DNA from: Mesobacterium_A hydrothermale
GTDB taxonomy: Bacteria; Pseudomonadota; Alphaproteobacteria; Rhodobacterales; Rhodobacteraceae
NCBI RefSeq assembly: GCF_035818635.1
Contig: NZ_JAYLLH010000026.1
Span: 1 to 61,406 of the forward strand
Direction of reading: 5' to 3'
DNA: 61,406 bases
A program made the translations under genes and the position numbers. Below the pieces are notes generated by a model, which saw nothing but the letters and a program-made list of their open reading frames with translations, did no database searches and was not told the origin of the DNA. The stretch's first letter is position 1. Every line of letters begins with the position of its first letter. Positions 34,836-43,187 of this stretch are shown one piece after another.

Positions 34836-34885
34836 TACAAGCTTGTACGCATTTCTGTTGGATGTGCGGGGTTTTTGGATATACT
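34836..34885 (+). promoter_or_regulatory. Candidate parA promoter and operator
   Basis: TTGGAT (34858-34863) and TATACT (34880-34885) are 16 bp apart and about 60 bp before the parA ATG. Just upstream lies the perfect 12-bp palindrome TACAAGCTTGTA (34836-34847), a possible operator for ParA or ParB autoregulation. Confidence 0.45.
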
Positions 34886-34944
34886 CGTAAAAAAAGCGAA
34901 CATTTCCCGCAACGCACGCGCGGGCAGACCGAAAGGCCGGGCAG

Positions 34945-36336
34945 ATGAAAACGGACCTCCGGGGCGATTTGCCCCCCTATCTCGGGATCGACCCCGACAG
35001 CGCAGCGGCCCAGCTGGGGGCGCCCGCCACCAGCGCAGGCTTTGCCGAGATCGCCCGCGCCTGTGCCGCCGGGCGCGCCGACCTGGCCAGCCGCGGGCTG
35101 CAAGAGGATGGCAGGCGCCAGCTGCGGCTGTTCTCGACCTGGGAAATCACCCGCTACCTGATCCCGGTGGCCACCGGCCATTTCCGCCGGGTGCTGAAAC
35201 AGAACCCCGAGCTGCCGCAGGGCCGGTCGGAAACCGAGGGCGGGGCCAAGTGGTTCACCCTGGACGAGGTGCTGCGCCTGCGGGCGCATTTCGCCGCCGA
35301 AGGATCGAAGGCCAAGAACTATCTGCCCTACCGCCCCGAGGGCCTGCCGGCCAAGATGGTGGCGGTGGCGAATTTCAAGGGCGGGGTCGGCAAGACCAGC
35401 ACCGCGGCGCACCTGGCGATGTCGGCGGCGCTCGATGGCTACAAGGTGCTGGTGATCGACCTTGACAGCCAGGGCAGCATGACCTCGATCTTCGGCGGCA
35501 CGGTGGAGGACGAATGGCAGACGGTGTTCCCGCTGATGGCGCGCCACTATGCCCACCACCTGCGCACCGAGAACCAACGCCGGATGGACCGGGGCGAGGC
35601 GCCGCAGCCGCTGGATGAAACCCTGACCGAGGCGCTGGAGGTCAACGCCCGCGACCTGGTGCAGAAAACCCACTGGCCCAACATCGACCTGATCGGGGCG
35701 CAGCTGAACCTGTACTGGGCGGAATTCCAGGTACCGGTCTGGCGCATGGCCGGACGTGGCTGGAAGCTGTGGGAGGCACTGTCGGAAACGCTTCAGGCCG
35801 ATGGCCTGCTGGACGCCTATGACGTGATCTTCCTCGATACGCCGCCGGCGCTGGGATACCTGACGATCAACGGGCTGGCGGCGGCGGATATCCTGCTGGT
35901 GCCGCTGGGCGCGTCGTTCCTGGAATTCGACAGCACCGGGCGGTTCTTTGACATGCTGCATTCCACCTTCGGTTCGATCGAAGACGCGGAAAACATCGCC
36001 GCCCGCGCCTTGGGCCGGGCCGGGCTGCGGTTCGAATGGGACGCGGTGCGCGCCGTGGTCACCCGGTTCGATGCCACCCAGCAGGCCGAACTGGCGGCGC
36101 TGATGCAGGTCTACCTGGGCCCCACCCTGTCGCCGCACCGGCAGGATTTCACCGCGCTGATCGGCCAGGCGGGCGAGCAGGTGCAGGGCATCTACGAGGC
36201 CGATTACCGCGATTTCAACCGCGAAACCTATGTCCGCGGGCGCGAAACTTTTGACGAAACCTATGCCGCCTTCAAGGCGCTGCTGGTGGGCAGCTGGCGC
36301 CGGGACGAAAAAGCCCGGACCGGGGCCGCGGCATGA
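34945..36336 (+). CDS. parA: Plasmid partition ATPase ParA
   Basis: The 463-residue protein has a deviant Walker A box VAVANFKGGVGKTSTAAHLA (about 147-166), VLVIDLDSQGSMTSIFG (Walker A'), and VIFLDTPPALGYLTING (Walker B), the ParA/Soj set. Its N-terminal 140 residues form the DNA-binding extension seen in larger plasmid ParA proteins that also repress their own operon. AAGG precedes the ATG at 34945. It is followed by parB after 139 bp, with a parS-like palindrome between. It powers plasmid segregation at the nucleoid. Confidence 0.94.
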   Translation: MKTDLRGDLPPYLGIDPDSAAAQLGAPATSAGFAEIARACAAGRADLASRGLQEDGRRQLRLFSTWEITRYLIPVATGHFRRVLKQNPELPQGRSETEGGAKWFTLDEVLRLRAHFAAEGSKAKNYLPYRPEGLPAKMVAVANFKGGVGKTSTAAHLAMSAALDGYKVLVIDLDSQGSMTSIFGGTVEDEWQTVFPLMARHYAHHLRTENQRRMDRGEAPQPLDETLTEALEVNARDLVQKTHWPNIDLIGAQLNLYWAEFQVPVWRMAGRGWKLWEALSETLQADGLLDAYDVIFLDTPPALGYLTINGLAAADILLVPLGASFLEFDSTGRFFDMLHSTFGSIEDAENIAARALGRAGLRFEWDAVRAVVTRFDATQQAELAALMQVYLGPTLSPHRQDFTALIGQAGEQVQGIYEADYRDFNRETYVRGRETFDETYAAFKALLVGSWRRDEKARTGAAA

Positions 36337-36370
36337 TCTGCGTGGCGACAACAAGACCCTGTTGCGGGGT

Positions 36371-36386
36371 GTTTCGCGCGCGAAAC
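36371..36386. promoter_or_regulatory. parS: parS-like palindrome between parA and parB
   Basis: GTTTCGCGCGCGAAAC is a perfect 16-bp palindrome. It keeps the GTTTC...GAAAC arms of the chromosomal parS consensus (GTTTCACGTGAAAC) but has a centre two bases longer. Its place directly before parB and its repetition at 37500 and 43854 argue for a ParB-binding site. Confidence 0.72.
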
Positions 36387-36475
36387 GGCCTGCGCGGTGC
36401 CGTCCGGGCGCTGCGCTCAGGCCCCGTTAACCAAGGCGCGGTCTGCTGGGGCGCCCAACCCGCAGGAGGTGCCAC

Positions 36476-37477
36476 ATGGCCAAGCGCAAACGACTGACCC
36501 CCGCCAACCCGCTGTTTTCCGAGACCCCGGGATACGAGACCAAGGCGTTTTCCCCCGCGCCGCCGATTGCCGGGGTGGCCGCGGCCTCGTCCAGCGCGGC
36601 GGCGTTGCAGGAACTGGCCGACAGCATGGCCGAGGCCCGCGCCACCGGGCGGATGGTGATCACCGTGCCGCTGGCCCAGGTCGAGCTGGACCACCTGGTG
36701 CGCGACCGCATGGGATCGGGCAGCGAAGAGATGGCGGTGCTCAAGGCCAGCCTGCTGGCGCGCGGCCAGCAGACGCCGGTGGAACTGACCGATCTGGGCG
36801 ATGGGCGCTACGGGCTGATCTCGGGCTGGCGGCGCTGCACCGCGCTGATGGCGCTGCACGCCGAAACCGGCGAAGACCGTTTTGCCAGCGTGCTGGGGCT
36901 GGTGCGCCAGCCGTCGGATGCGTCAGAGGCCTATATCGCCATGGTCGAGGAAAACGAGATCCGCGCCGGGCTGAGCTATTACGAACGCGCCCGGATCGTG
37001 GCGCGCGCGACCGAGCGGGGGGTGTTTCCCGACACCCGCAGCGCGCTGCGGGCGCTGTTTGCCGCCGCTTCGCGGCCGCGCCGGTCGAAGATCGGCAGCT
37101 TCCTGGCGCTGGTCGCGGCGTTCGACGGCCAGCTGCGATTCCCCGAGGCGATCAGCGAACGGCTGGGCCTGGCGCTGGCCAAGGCGCTGGAGGCCGACCC
37201 GGGGCTGGCGCCCGTGCTGCGCGCCCGGCTGGAGACCGCCGCCCCCGACAACGCCGAGGCCGAACAGGCCTGCCTGCAGGCCGGGCTGCGCGCCGCCGCC
37301 GCCCCGGCCCCCCGTCCTGACCGGGGCCCCGCCCAGGTGCCCCCCGCCCTGCCCCGCCCCGCCGACACCGTGCAGCTGAGCCAGACCGGCACCGGCAAGG
37401 TGGTGTTGCAGGGCCCTGGCCTGACCCGCGACTTCATCGATGCGCTGCGCGCCTGGCTTGAGGTCGACAAGGGCTGA
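36476..37477 (+). CDS. parB: Plasmid partition protein ParB
   Basis: ParB binds parS and loads as a CTP-driven clamp. The 333-residue protein shows the N-terminal ParB/Srx fold with LLARGQQTPVELTDL and YGLISGWRRCTALMAL (CTP site region) and AYIAMVEENEIRAGLSYYERAR, matching the ENxxR-type motif, then a helix-turn-helix region (about 185-225). The C-terminal part is Pro/Ala-rich then a short dimer domain. AGGAGGTGCCAC before the ATG is a strong ribosome site. Two parS-like sites flank the gene. Confidence 0.93.
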   Translation: MAKRKRLTPANPLFSETPGYETKAFSPAPPIAGVAAASSSAAALQELADSMAEARATGRMVITVPLAQVELDHLVRDRMGSGSEEMAVLKASLLARGQQTPVELTDLGDGRYGLISGWRRCTALMALHAETGEDRFASVLGLVRQPSDASEAYIAMVEENEIRAGLSYYERARIVARATERGVFPDTRSALRALFAAASRPRRSKIGSFLALVAAFDGQLRFPEAISERLGLALAKALEADPGLAPVLRARLETAAPDNAEAEQACLQAGLRAAAAPAPRPDRGPAQVPPALPRPADTVQLSQTGTGKVVLQGPGLTRDFIDALRAWLEVDKG

Positions 37478-37499
37478 GCCGCGGCCCTGGGGGCGCGAT

Positions 37500-37515
37500 G
37501 TTTCGCGCGCGAAAC
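37500..37515. promoter_or_regulatory. parS: parS-like palindrome downstream of parB
   Basis: Second intergenic copy of GTTTCGCGCGCGAAAC, 22 bp after the parB stop. With the copy at 36371 it brackets parB. Confidence 0.72.
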
Positions 37516-37589
37516 CGGGGCCTGCTTGCGCCAAGATGCCCGACCGCGTAAGCCTGAGCGCCAGACCTGCCGGAGACCTGCCTTTGCCG

Positions 37590-40118
37590 ATGTTAGTTGG
37601 AAGAGTGTTGCGTATTTTCCGGCGCTACGCGGATGGTTGCCTGAGCCTTGCGCGCCCCGGCGGGCCGCTGTTGTCGGCGGGAGGCCAGACCCATGGCCGG
37701 CTGGACCGCATCGCCCTGGTCCGCAACCGCCTGCATGTCGAAGGCTGGAGCGCCGCGCCGCGCATCGGGCTGCGCCAGGGCCGTCACACCGTCTGGACCC
37801 GCCCCGAACTGGCCCGCCCCGGCAGCGACTGGCGCGGGTTCGCGCTGGATGTGCCGTTCGAGCCCGGCCCCTTCACGATCCTGGCCGAGGGCAAGGGCCA
37901 CGACGGCGAAACCGACTTTGCCGGCTTCGGCGCGCGCCGGGTGGCGTGGCGCCGGGGGCTGTTGTTCCTGCCTTACCTGCTGGCGATTGCCGGGCTGGCA
38001 CCGGTGATCTGGCGCTGGAAACGCCACGGCGATCTGGGCGCGCGCGAGGTGGTCAAGGAACGGCTCTATCTGACCGACACCACCCCGGCGGTCGACATGG
38101 ACAGCTCTGCCCTGTTCGGCCCGGTCCCGCCCGCGGGCAGCGCGGCGGCGGTGCTGGTGATGCCGGTCTACAACGCCTTCGCCACCCTGACCGAGGCGCT
38201 GGAGAGGATCGCGACGCTGAGCGGCCCGGACTGGCAGCTGATCGTGATCGAGGATGCCTCGACCGATCCGCAGGTGCGGCCCTGGCTGCGGGACTGGGCC
38301 GCCAGCCACCCCGACCACGTGACCCTTCTGGAAAACGACGCCAACCTGGGCTTCATCGCCACGGTCAACCGCGGCCTGACGGTGGCGCAGGGCCTGGCGC
38401 CGGACCTGCCGGTGGTGCTGGTCAATTCCGACGTGCTGGTGCCCGAGGGCTGGTTGCCCCGGCTGCTGGCGCCGCTGGCCGATCCCGATGTCGCCTCGGT
38501 CACGCCGTGGTCCAACGATGCCGAGATCTTTACCGTGCCGGCGATCTGCGCCCGCCACGACCTGCCCGCGGGGCTGGGCGACGCGCTGGACCGTGCCGCC
38601 CGCAGCCTGCGGCCGCAACCGGCCGTGCACGCGCCCACCGGGGTCGGGTTCTGCATGGTGCTGGGGCCGCGGTTCCTGCGCGCGCATCCGCAGCTCGATA
38701 CCGCCTTTGGCCGCGGCTACGGCGAGGAAACCGACTGGTGCCAGAAGGCCCGCGCCCTGGGCGGGGTGCACCTGTGTGCCACCGACCTGTTTGTCGAACA
38801 TCGCGGCGGGCAGTCCTTCGGCAGTGCCGACAAGGTGCGGCTGCTGGAAAGAAACGGCGCCGAGATCCGCCGCCGCTATCCCCGCTATGACGCCGAGGTG
38901 CAGGACTTCATCCGTGCCGATCCGCTGGCCGCGGCGCGGCTGGCGCTGGGGCTGAGCTGGGCGGCGCTGAGCGCAGGGGACGCGGTGCCGGTCTACCTGG
39001 CCCATGCCATGGGCGGTGGCGCCGAACACTGGCTGCGCGGCCAGATCGCACAGCGACTGGCCAGCGGCGGCGCGGCGGTGGTGCTGCGCGTCGGGCAGGG
39101 CCGGCGCTGGCGGATCGAACTGCACGCGCCGCAGGGCATCACCCAGGGCCTGACCGAGGACCTGGCCCTGGTCGAGGCGCTGATCGCCCGCCTGCCCCGG
39201 CGCCGGGTGATCTATTCCTGCGGTGTCGGCGACCGCGACGCGCTGGAATTGCCGGGGCTGCTGTTGCGGCTGGCGGGCCACGACGGCCCCGATCCGCAGC
39301 CGGTCGAGGTGATGATCCACGATTTCTTCCCGGTCAGCCCGTCCTATACGCTCTTGGGGGCCGATGGTGTCTGGCACGGGCTGCCGCTGCCGGGTACGGC
39401 GGCGGGGGACAACCCGGCGCATGTCTATGAACGCCCCGGCGGCGCGCGCGTGGCGCTGGCCGACTGGCAGGCCGCCTGGGGGGCGCTGATGGCGGCGGCG
39501 GCCCGCGTCACGGTGTTTTCCGACAACAGCCGCCAGCTGGTCGCGCAGACCTATCCGCAGGCGGAACAGAGCCTGATCGTGCGCCCGCACCCCCTGCCCG
39601 CGCCGCCGCCGCGTATCGCGCCGGGTCAGCCCGCCGACGGCGTGCCGGTGCTGGCCGCGCTTGGCAATATCGGCGCCCAGAAAGGCGCCGCCGTGTTGCA
39701 GGCGCTCAGCAGGGACCTGGCCCGGTCGGGACAGGCGCGGCTGGTGGTGATCGGCCATATCGACCCCGATTACGCCCTGGCCGCCCCGGCCCGGGTGCAT
39801 GGCTCTTATGAACTGCGCGACCTGCCGGGGCTGGTGGCGCGCTATGGCGTGTCGGCCTGGCTGATCCCGTCGGTCTGGCCCGAGACGTTTTCCTTTACCA
39901 CCCACGAGGCGCTGGCCACCGGCCTGCCGGTGATCGCCTTCGATCTTGGCGCCCAGGGCGACGCGGTGGCCCGCGCCGTGGCCGCGGGCGCGCCGGGGGC
40001 GGTGCTGCCGATGACCGACCCGCCGCGGCTTGATCCGGCCGACCTGTTGGCGGTACTGGAGGCGCGGCGCCCGCCAGCCCCCACCCGCAACACCGTGTTG
40101 GAGACCGATCCAGGATGA
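37590..40118 (+). CDS. Two-domain glycosyltransferase (GT2 followed by GT4-like)
   Basis: About 842 residues. After a beta-rich N-terminal stretch (HVEGWSAAPRIGLRQGRHTV near residue 50) comes a GT2 domain (about 185-430: AVLVMPVYNAFATLTEAL, VIEDASTD, VVLVNSDVLVPEGWL, GYGEETDWCQKARALGG). The C-terminal third is GT-B/GT4-like (LAALGNIGAQKGAAVLQAL; WLIPSVWPETFSFTTHEALA then TGLPVIAFDLG). A two-domain enzyme could add two sugars in turn. The start is uncertain: ATG at 37590, TTG at 37584 (better spaced from GGAGA) and ATG at 37536 are all in frame. It overlaps the following Stf0-like gene by 4 bp. Confidence 0.82.
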   Translation: MLVGRVLRIFRRYADGCLSLARPGGPLLSAGGQTHGRLDRIALVRNRLHVEGWSAAPRIGLRQGRHTVWTRPELARPGSDWRGFALDVPFEPGPFTILAEGKGHDGETDFAGFGARRVAWRRGLLFLPYLLAIAGLAPVIWRWKRHGDLGAREVVKERLYLTDTTPAVDMDSSALFGPVPPAGSAAAVLVMPVYNAFATLTEALERIATLSGPDWQLIVIEDASTDPQVRPWLRDWAASHPDHVTLLENDANLGFIATVNRGLTVAQGLAPDLPVVLVNSDVLVPEGWLPRLLAPLADPDVASVTPWSNDAEIFTVPAICARHDLPAGLGDALDRAARSLRPQPAVHAPTGVGFCMVLGPRFLRAHPQLDTAFGRGYGEETDWCQKARALGGVHLCATDLFVEHRGGQSFGSADKVRLLERNGAEIRRRYPRYDAEVQDFIRADPLAAARLALGLSWAALSAGDAVPVYLAHAMGGGAEHWLRGQIAQRLASGGAAVVLRVGQGRRWRIELHAPQGITQGLTEDLALVEALIARLPRRRVIYSCGVGDRDALELPGLLLRLAGHDGPDPQPVEVMIHDFFPVSPSYTLLGADGVWHGLPLPGTAAGDNPAHVYERPGGARVALADWQAAWGALMAAAARVTVFSDNSRQLVAQTYPQAEQSLIVRPHPLPAPPPRIAPGQPADGVPVLAALGNIGAQKGAAVLQALSRDLARSGQARLVVIGHIDPDYALAAPARVHGSYELRDLPGLVARYGVSAWLIPSVWPETFSFTTHEALATGLPVIAFDLGAQGDAVARAVAAGAPGAVLPMTDPPRLDPADLLAVLEARRPPAPTRNTVLETDPG

Positions 40119-40942
40119 AACGTTTCTTTTCCGGCTCGCGCGGCCCGCTTGACCTGTTTCAGCGCAAGGGGCTGTCTGAAACGCTGGCCACCCCCGGCCC
40201 GCACGAAACCGCCCTGACCCGGCTGTTCGGGGCAGAGGGTATGCGGCGGCGCTCTGACGGCCTGTGTTTCCAGACCCCGCTGGTGGTGATCGCCTTTACC
40301 AACCGTTCGGGGTCGAACCTGCTGGCCGACTATGTCCGCCAGGGCAAGGTCGCGGGCCCGGCCGGAGAGTTCCTCAATCACGATTTCGTCACGAAACATG
40401 CGCGCGAACAGGGCATCACCCGGCTGCCGGACTACATGCTGTACCTGCAAACGCGCTTTGCCGGGCCGGCCGGGGCGCTGGCGATCAAGGCCTCCTGGGA
40501 CCAGCTGGCGATGCTGCACCGCACCGGGCTGACCGGCATGTTCCCCGAGGTCCGGGTGCTGCACATGCTGCGCCAGGACGTGCTGGCGCAGGCGGTGTCC
40601 TATGTGATCGCGCTGCACACCAAGCAATGGACCAGCAAGCACGCCGTCGAACAGGACGAGGTGCCCTTCAAGCCCGATCTGATCGAGCATGTGGCGGCGG
40701 ATTTCCACCAGGCCAACCTGCTGATCCGGCTGATCTGCGACGCCACCGGGATGCGCCGCTGGGCACTGGCCTATGAACAGATGTGCCACGACCCGGCCAC
40801 CCATGTCGGCAATGTGCTGGTGCCCGCGGGGCTGGCGCCAAAGGACTGGGCGCCCGACGTGCCCCGGATCAGCAAGCAGGCCGGGCCGCGCAACGCCGAG
40901 ATGCAGGCCGCCGTCCTGGCCCGGCTGCGGGCTGTGCTGTAA
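40115..40942 (+). CDS. Stf0-type sulfotransferase
   Basis: The 275-residue protein has LVVIAFTNRSGSNLLADYVR (about 50-69), followed by GKVAGPAGEFLNHDF, the order seen in Stf0 sulfotransferases such as the mycobacterial trehalose 2-sulfotransferase, and RVLHMLRQDVLAQAVSYVIA, the R-D 3'-phosphate motif with its serine. It is translationally coupled (4-bp ATGA overlap) to the preceding glycosyltransferase, so it probably sulfates the sugar that enzyme adds. Confidence 0.82.
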   Translation: MKRFFSGSRGPLDLFQRKGLSETLATPGPHETALTRLFGAEGMRRRSDGLCFQTPLVVIAFTNRSGSNLLADYVRQGKVAGPAGEFLNHDFVTKHAREQGITRLPDYMLYLQTRFAGPAGALAIKASWDQLAMLHRTGLTGMFPEVRVLHMLRQDVLAQAVSYVIALHTKQWTSKHAVEQDEVPFKPDLIEHVAADFHQANLLIRLICDATGMRRWALAYEQMCHDPATHVGNVLVPAGLAPKDWAPDVPRISKQAGPRNAEMQAAVLARLRAVL

Positions 40943-40977
40943 CGCGGGGAGTGCCCCGGAACCGGGCCTGAACAGGG

Positions 40978-41787
40978 TCAGCGGTTGTTCAGCAGGTCGC
41001 GGTGATGGCGCCGCAACAGCACCAGCCCGAAAGCCAGCGACGAGAGCGCCACCACGAGCACGTAGGTCTTCGACACGTAAATGGCGTCGTAATTGGCGTA
41101 GAACCCCCGCCGAGTCAGGCTGATCAGGTGCAGCATCGGGTTCCACAGCAGGTAGGGCTGGTACGGCGTGGGCATGTTCTCGAACAAAAAGAAGATCCCC
41201 GAGATGATGAACATCGGCCGCATCATGATGGACCAGGCAAAGCGCCAGACCTCGAACCGGGTGAAGAAATAACAGTTCAGCGTGCCCAGCCCCAGCGCCA
41301 GCAGTGCGGTCAGGCCAAAGGCCTCGATGATGACCGGCAGATCCAGCGTTGTGCGGGTTTCGAACACCAGCAGCATCCCGGAAAACACCAAGTAGGCGAC
41401 CATGAACTGTGTCATCACGTTCAGAATGAAGCGGGCCAGGATCGCGTCGAGATAGGTCACCGTCGGATAGGCCAGCAGTGGCCGGGAATAGCCCAGCGAT
41501 TGTGCGATCTTGTTGTGCATCGAGTTGAACAGGGTGAAGGGCAGCATCCCGGTGGCGTAGAATATCGGGAAATTGTTGCCCAGCGGTGGTGAGCGGAACA
41601 CCGCCGAGAACACCACCGTCATCAGCGCGATCCCGGCCAGTGGTTCCAGCAGCGCCCAGAGATAGCCGCCGGGAGAGCGCCCGTAACTCGTGCTCATTTC
41701 GCGCAGAACCAGCGCCCCGATGGCGCGCAGGCTGGCAAACCGCTGGCTTTTGTAAAGCTTGGGGGGCGAAGCGCTTGGAACAGTCAT
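40978..41787 (-). CDS. kpsM: Capsular polysaccharide ABC transporter, permease (KpsM-like)
   Basis: The 269-residue protein has about six hydrophobic segments and the phrases LVLREMSTSYGRSPGGYLWA and LWNPMLHLISLTRRGFY, typical for ABC-2 permeases of polysaccharide export. With KpsT (43188) it would move the finished chain across the inner membrane. It is encoded divergently from kpsE, which is unusual; in most group-2-like loci these genes run together. Confidence 0.88.
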   Translation of the reverse strand: MTVPSASPPKLYKSQRFASLRAIGALVLREMSTSYGRSPGGYLWALLEPLAGIALMTVVFSAVFRSPPLGNNFPIFYATGMLPFTLFNSMHNKIAQSLGYSRPLLAYPTVTYLDAILARFILNVMTQFMVAYLVFSGMLLVFETRTTLDLPVIIEAFGLTALLALGLGTLNCYFFTRFEVWRFAWSIMMRPMFIISGIFFLFENMPTPYQPYLLWNPMLHLISLTRRGFYANYDAIYVSKTYVLVVALSSLAFGLVLLRRHHRDLLNNR

Positions 41788-41806
41788 TGCGTGGCCGGAT
41801 CATTGA

Positions 41807-41824
41807 CATGGCGTCGATGCCATG
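41807..41824. promoter_or_regulatory. Inverted repeat in the kpsM-kpsE divergent region
   Basis: CATGGC and GCCATG are perfect 6-bp arms around GTCGAT, in the middle of the 88-bp region between divergent starts. It may be an operator that controls export genes in both directions. Confidence 0.35.
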
Positions 41825-41875
41825 ATGAGTGTAGTATCATTGTCGCTTTAGCGATGCCAATATGATGATATTGAT

Positions 41876-43174
41876 TTGACCCCCTCTGATCAAAAACCCG
41901 GAACGCTCAGTCTTGTTCCGAACACCGGAGAGGCACCGAAACCGCGCCCGGTTCCGCCGCCGCCAGATTTTTCGGCGCCCAAACCGAAAGAAGAAAAAGC
42001 GCCTGCCGCCCAGCCGCAGGCCCAGCCCGCCGCGACCGGTGTCGCGCCGCCGGTGTCGCCGGCCTATCGTCGGTTGCGGCATTCTCTGGTGATGCTCAGC
42101 TTCGTGCTGTGCGTGCTGTTGCCCGCCGGGGGTACGGGCTATTATCTGTGGGAGATCGCGGCCGACCAATACGCGTCGCGCATGGGCTTTTCCGTCCGGC
42201 GCGAGGAAAATAGCTCGGCGCTGGAAATGCTCAGCGGGCTCAGCAAGCTTTCCGGGTCGAGCTCGAACGACACCGACATCCTGTACGAATACGTCCAGAG
42301 CCAGCGCCTGGTGCGCGATCTTGATTCCGAGATCGACCTGAGGGCGATCTGGTCGAAACCATCGCAGGACGTGATCTTTGCTCTGCCCGAAGATGCCTCG
42401 ATCGAGGAACTGGTGGAGTACTGGAACTCGATGGTGCGGCTGTCTTTCGGCACCGGTTCGGGGCTGCTTGATATCGAGGTGCGGGCGTTTTCCGCCGACG
42501 ATGCCCACCTGATTGCCCAGAAGCTGTTCGAGCGCAGTTCCGACCTGGTCAACGAACTCAGTTCGGTTGCGCGCGAGGATTCGATTTCCTACGCCCGCGA
42601 AGACCTGGACACCGCGCTGGAGCGGCTGAAGGAAGCGCGCGAAACCGTGACCCGGTTCCGCAACGAAAACCAGATCATCAACCCCGAGATCGACCTGCAA
42701 AGCCAGGCCGGGCTGCTGGGCAATTTGCAGGCGCAACAGGCCGAGGCGATCATCGAGATCGACCTTTTGAGCGAAAGCGTGCGCGACGGCGACCCGCGGC
42801 TGGAACAGGCGCAGCGCCGGTTGCAGGTGATCGAGACCCGGATCGCTGCCGAACGCGAAAAGCTGGGGGTGCGCAGCACCGACCCGGCCAATGGCGAACG
42901 CGCGATGGCCGATATCGTCGGCGAATACGAACGTCTGGTGGTCGATCGCGAATTTGCCGAACGCGCCTACCTGTCGGCGCTGGGGGCCTATGATGCCGCG
43001 CTGGCCGAATCCCGCCGCAAGAGCCGCTATCTTGCCGCTTATCTGGAACCGACGCTGGCCGAGACACCGAAATACCCGCAGCGCACCACGCTGCTGTTCC
43101 TGGTTTCGCTGTTCCTGTTCCTGGGCTGGTCGATCGGGGTGATGATCTATTACTCGGTCAAGGACCGCCGCTGA
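41876..43174 (+). CDS. kpsE: Capsule export inner-membrane protein (KpsE-like polysaccharide co-polymerase)
   Basis: The 432-residue protein has a Pro/Ala-rich cytoplasmic N-terminus (1-65), a membrane helix (LVMLSFVLCVLLPAGGTGYY, about 71-90), a long periplasmic coiled coil (about 230-350, with DTALERLKEARETVTRFRNE), and a second helix at the C-terminus (LLFLVSLFLFLGWSIGVMI). This is the topology of KpsE/BexC proteins that link the ABC exporter to the outer-membrane channel. The start is a TTG at 41876 without a ribosome site; no ATG lies in frame after the upstream stop. A TATGAT at 41861-41866 would put transcription start almost at the TTG, so it may be leaderless. Confidence 0.88.
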   Translation: MTPSDQKPGTLSLVPNTGEAPKPRPVPPPPDFSAPKPKEEKAPAAQPQAQPAATGVAPPVSPAYRRLRHSLVMLSFVLCVLLPAGGTGYYLWEIAADQYASRMGFSVRREENSSALEMLSGLSKLSGSSSNDTDILYEYVQSQRLVRDLDSEIDLRAIWSKPSQDVIFALPEDASIEELVEYWNSMVRLSFGTGSGLLDIEVRAFSADDAHLIAQKLFERSSDLVNELSSVAREDSISYAREDLDTALERLKEARETVTRFRNENQIINPEIDLQSQAGLLGNLQAQQAEAIIEIDLLSESVRDGDPRLEQAQRRLQVIETRIAAEREKLGVRSTDPANGERAMADIVGEYERLVVDREFAERAYLSALGAYDAALAESRRKSRYLAAYLEPTLAETPKYPQRTTLLFLVSLFLFLGWSIGVMIYYSVKDRR

Positions 43175-43187
43175 GCGGGGCGCAGGC

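Noticed and set aside
41803..41837. TTGACA and TAGTAT as a promoter for kpsE
   Set aside because: The boxes are 23 bp apart, too far for a normal sigma-70 promoter.
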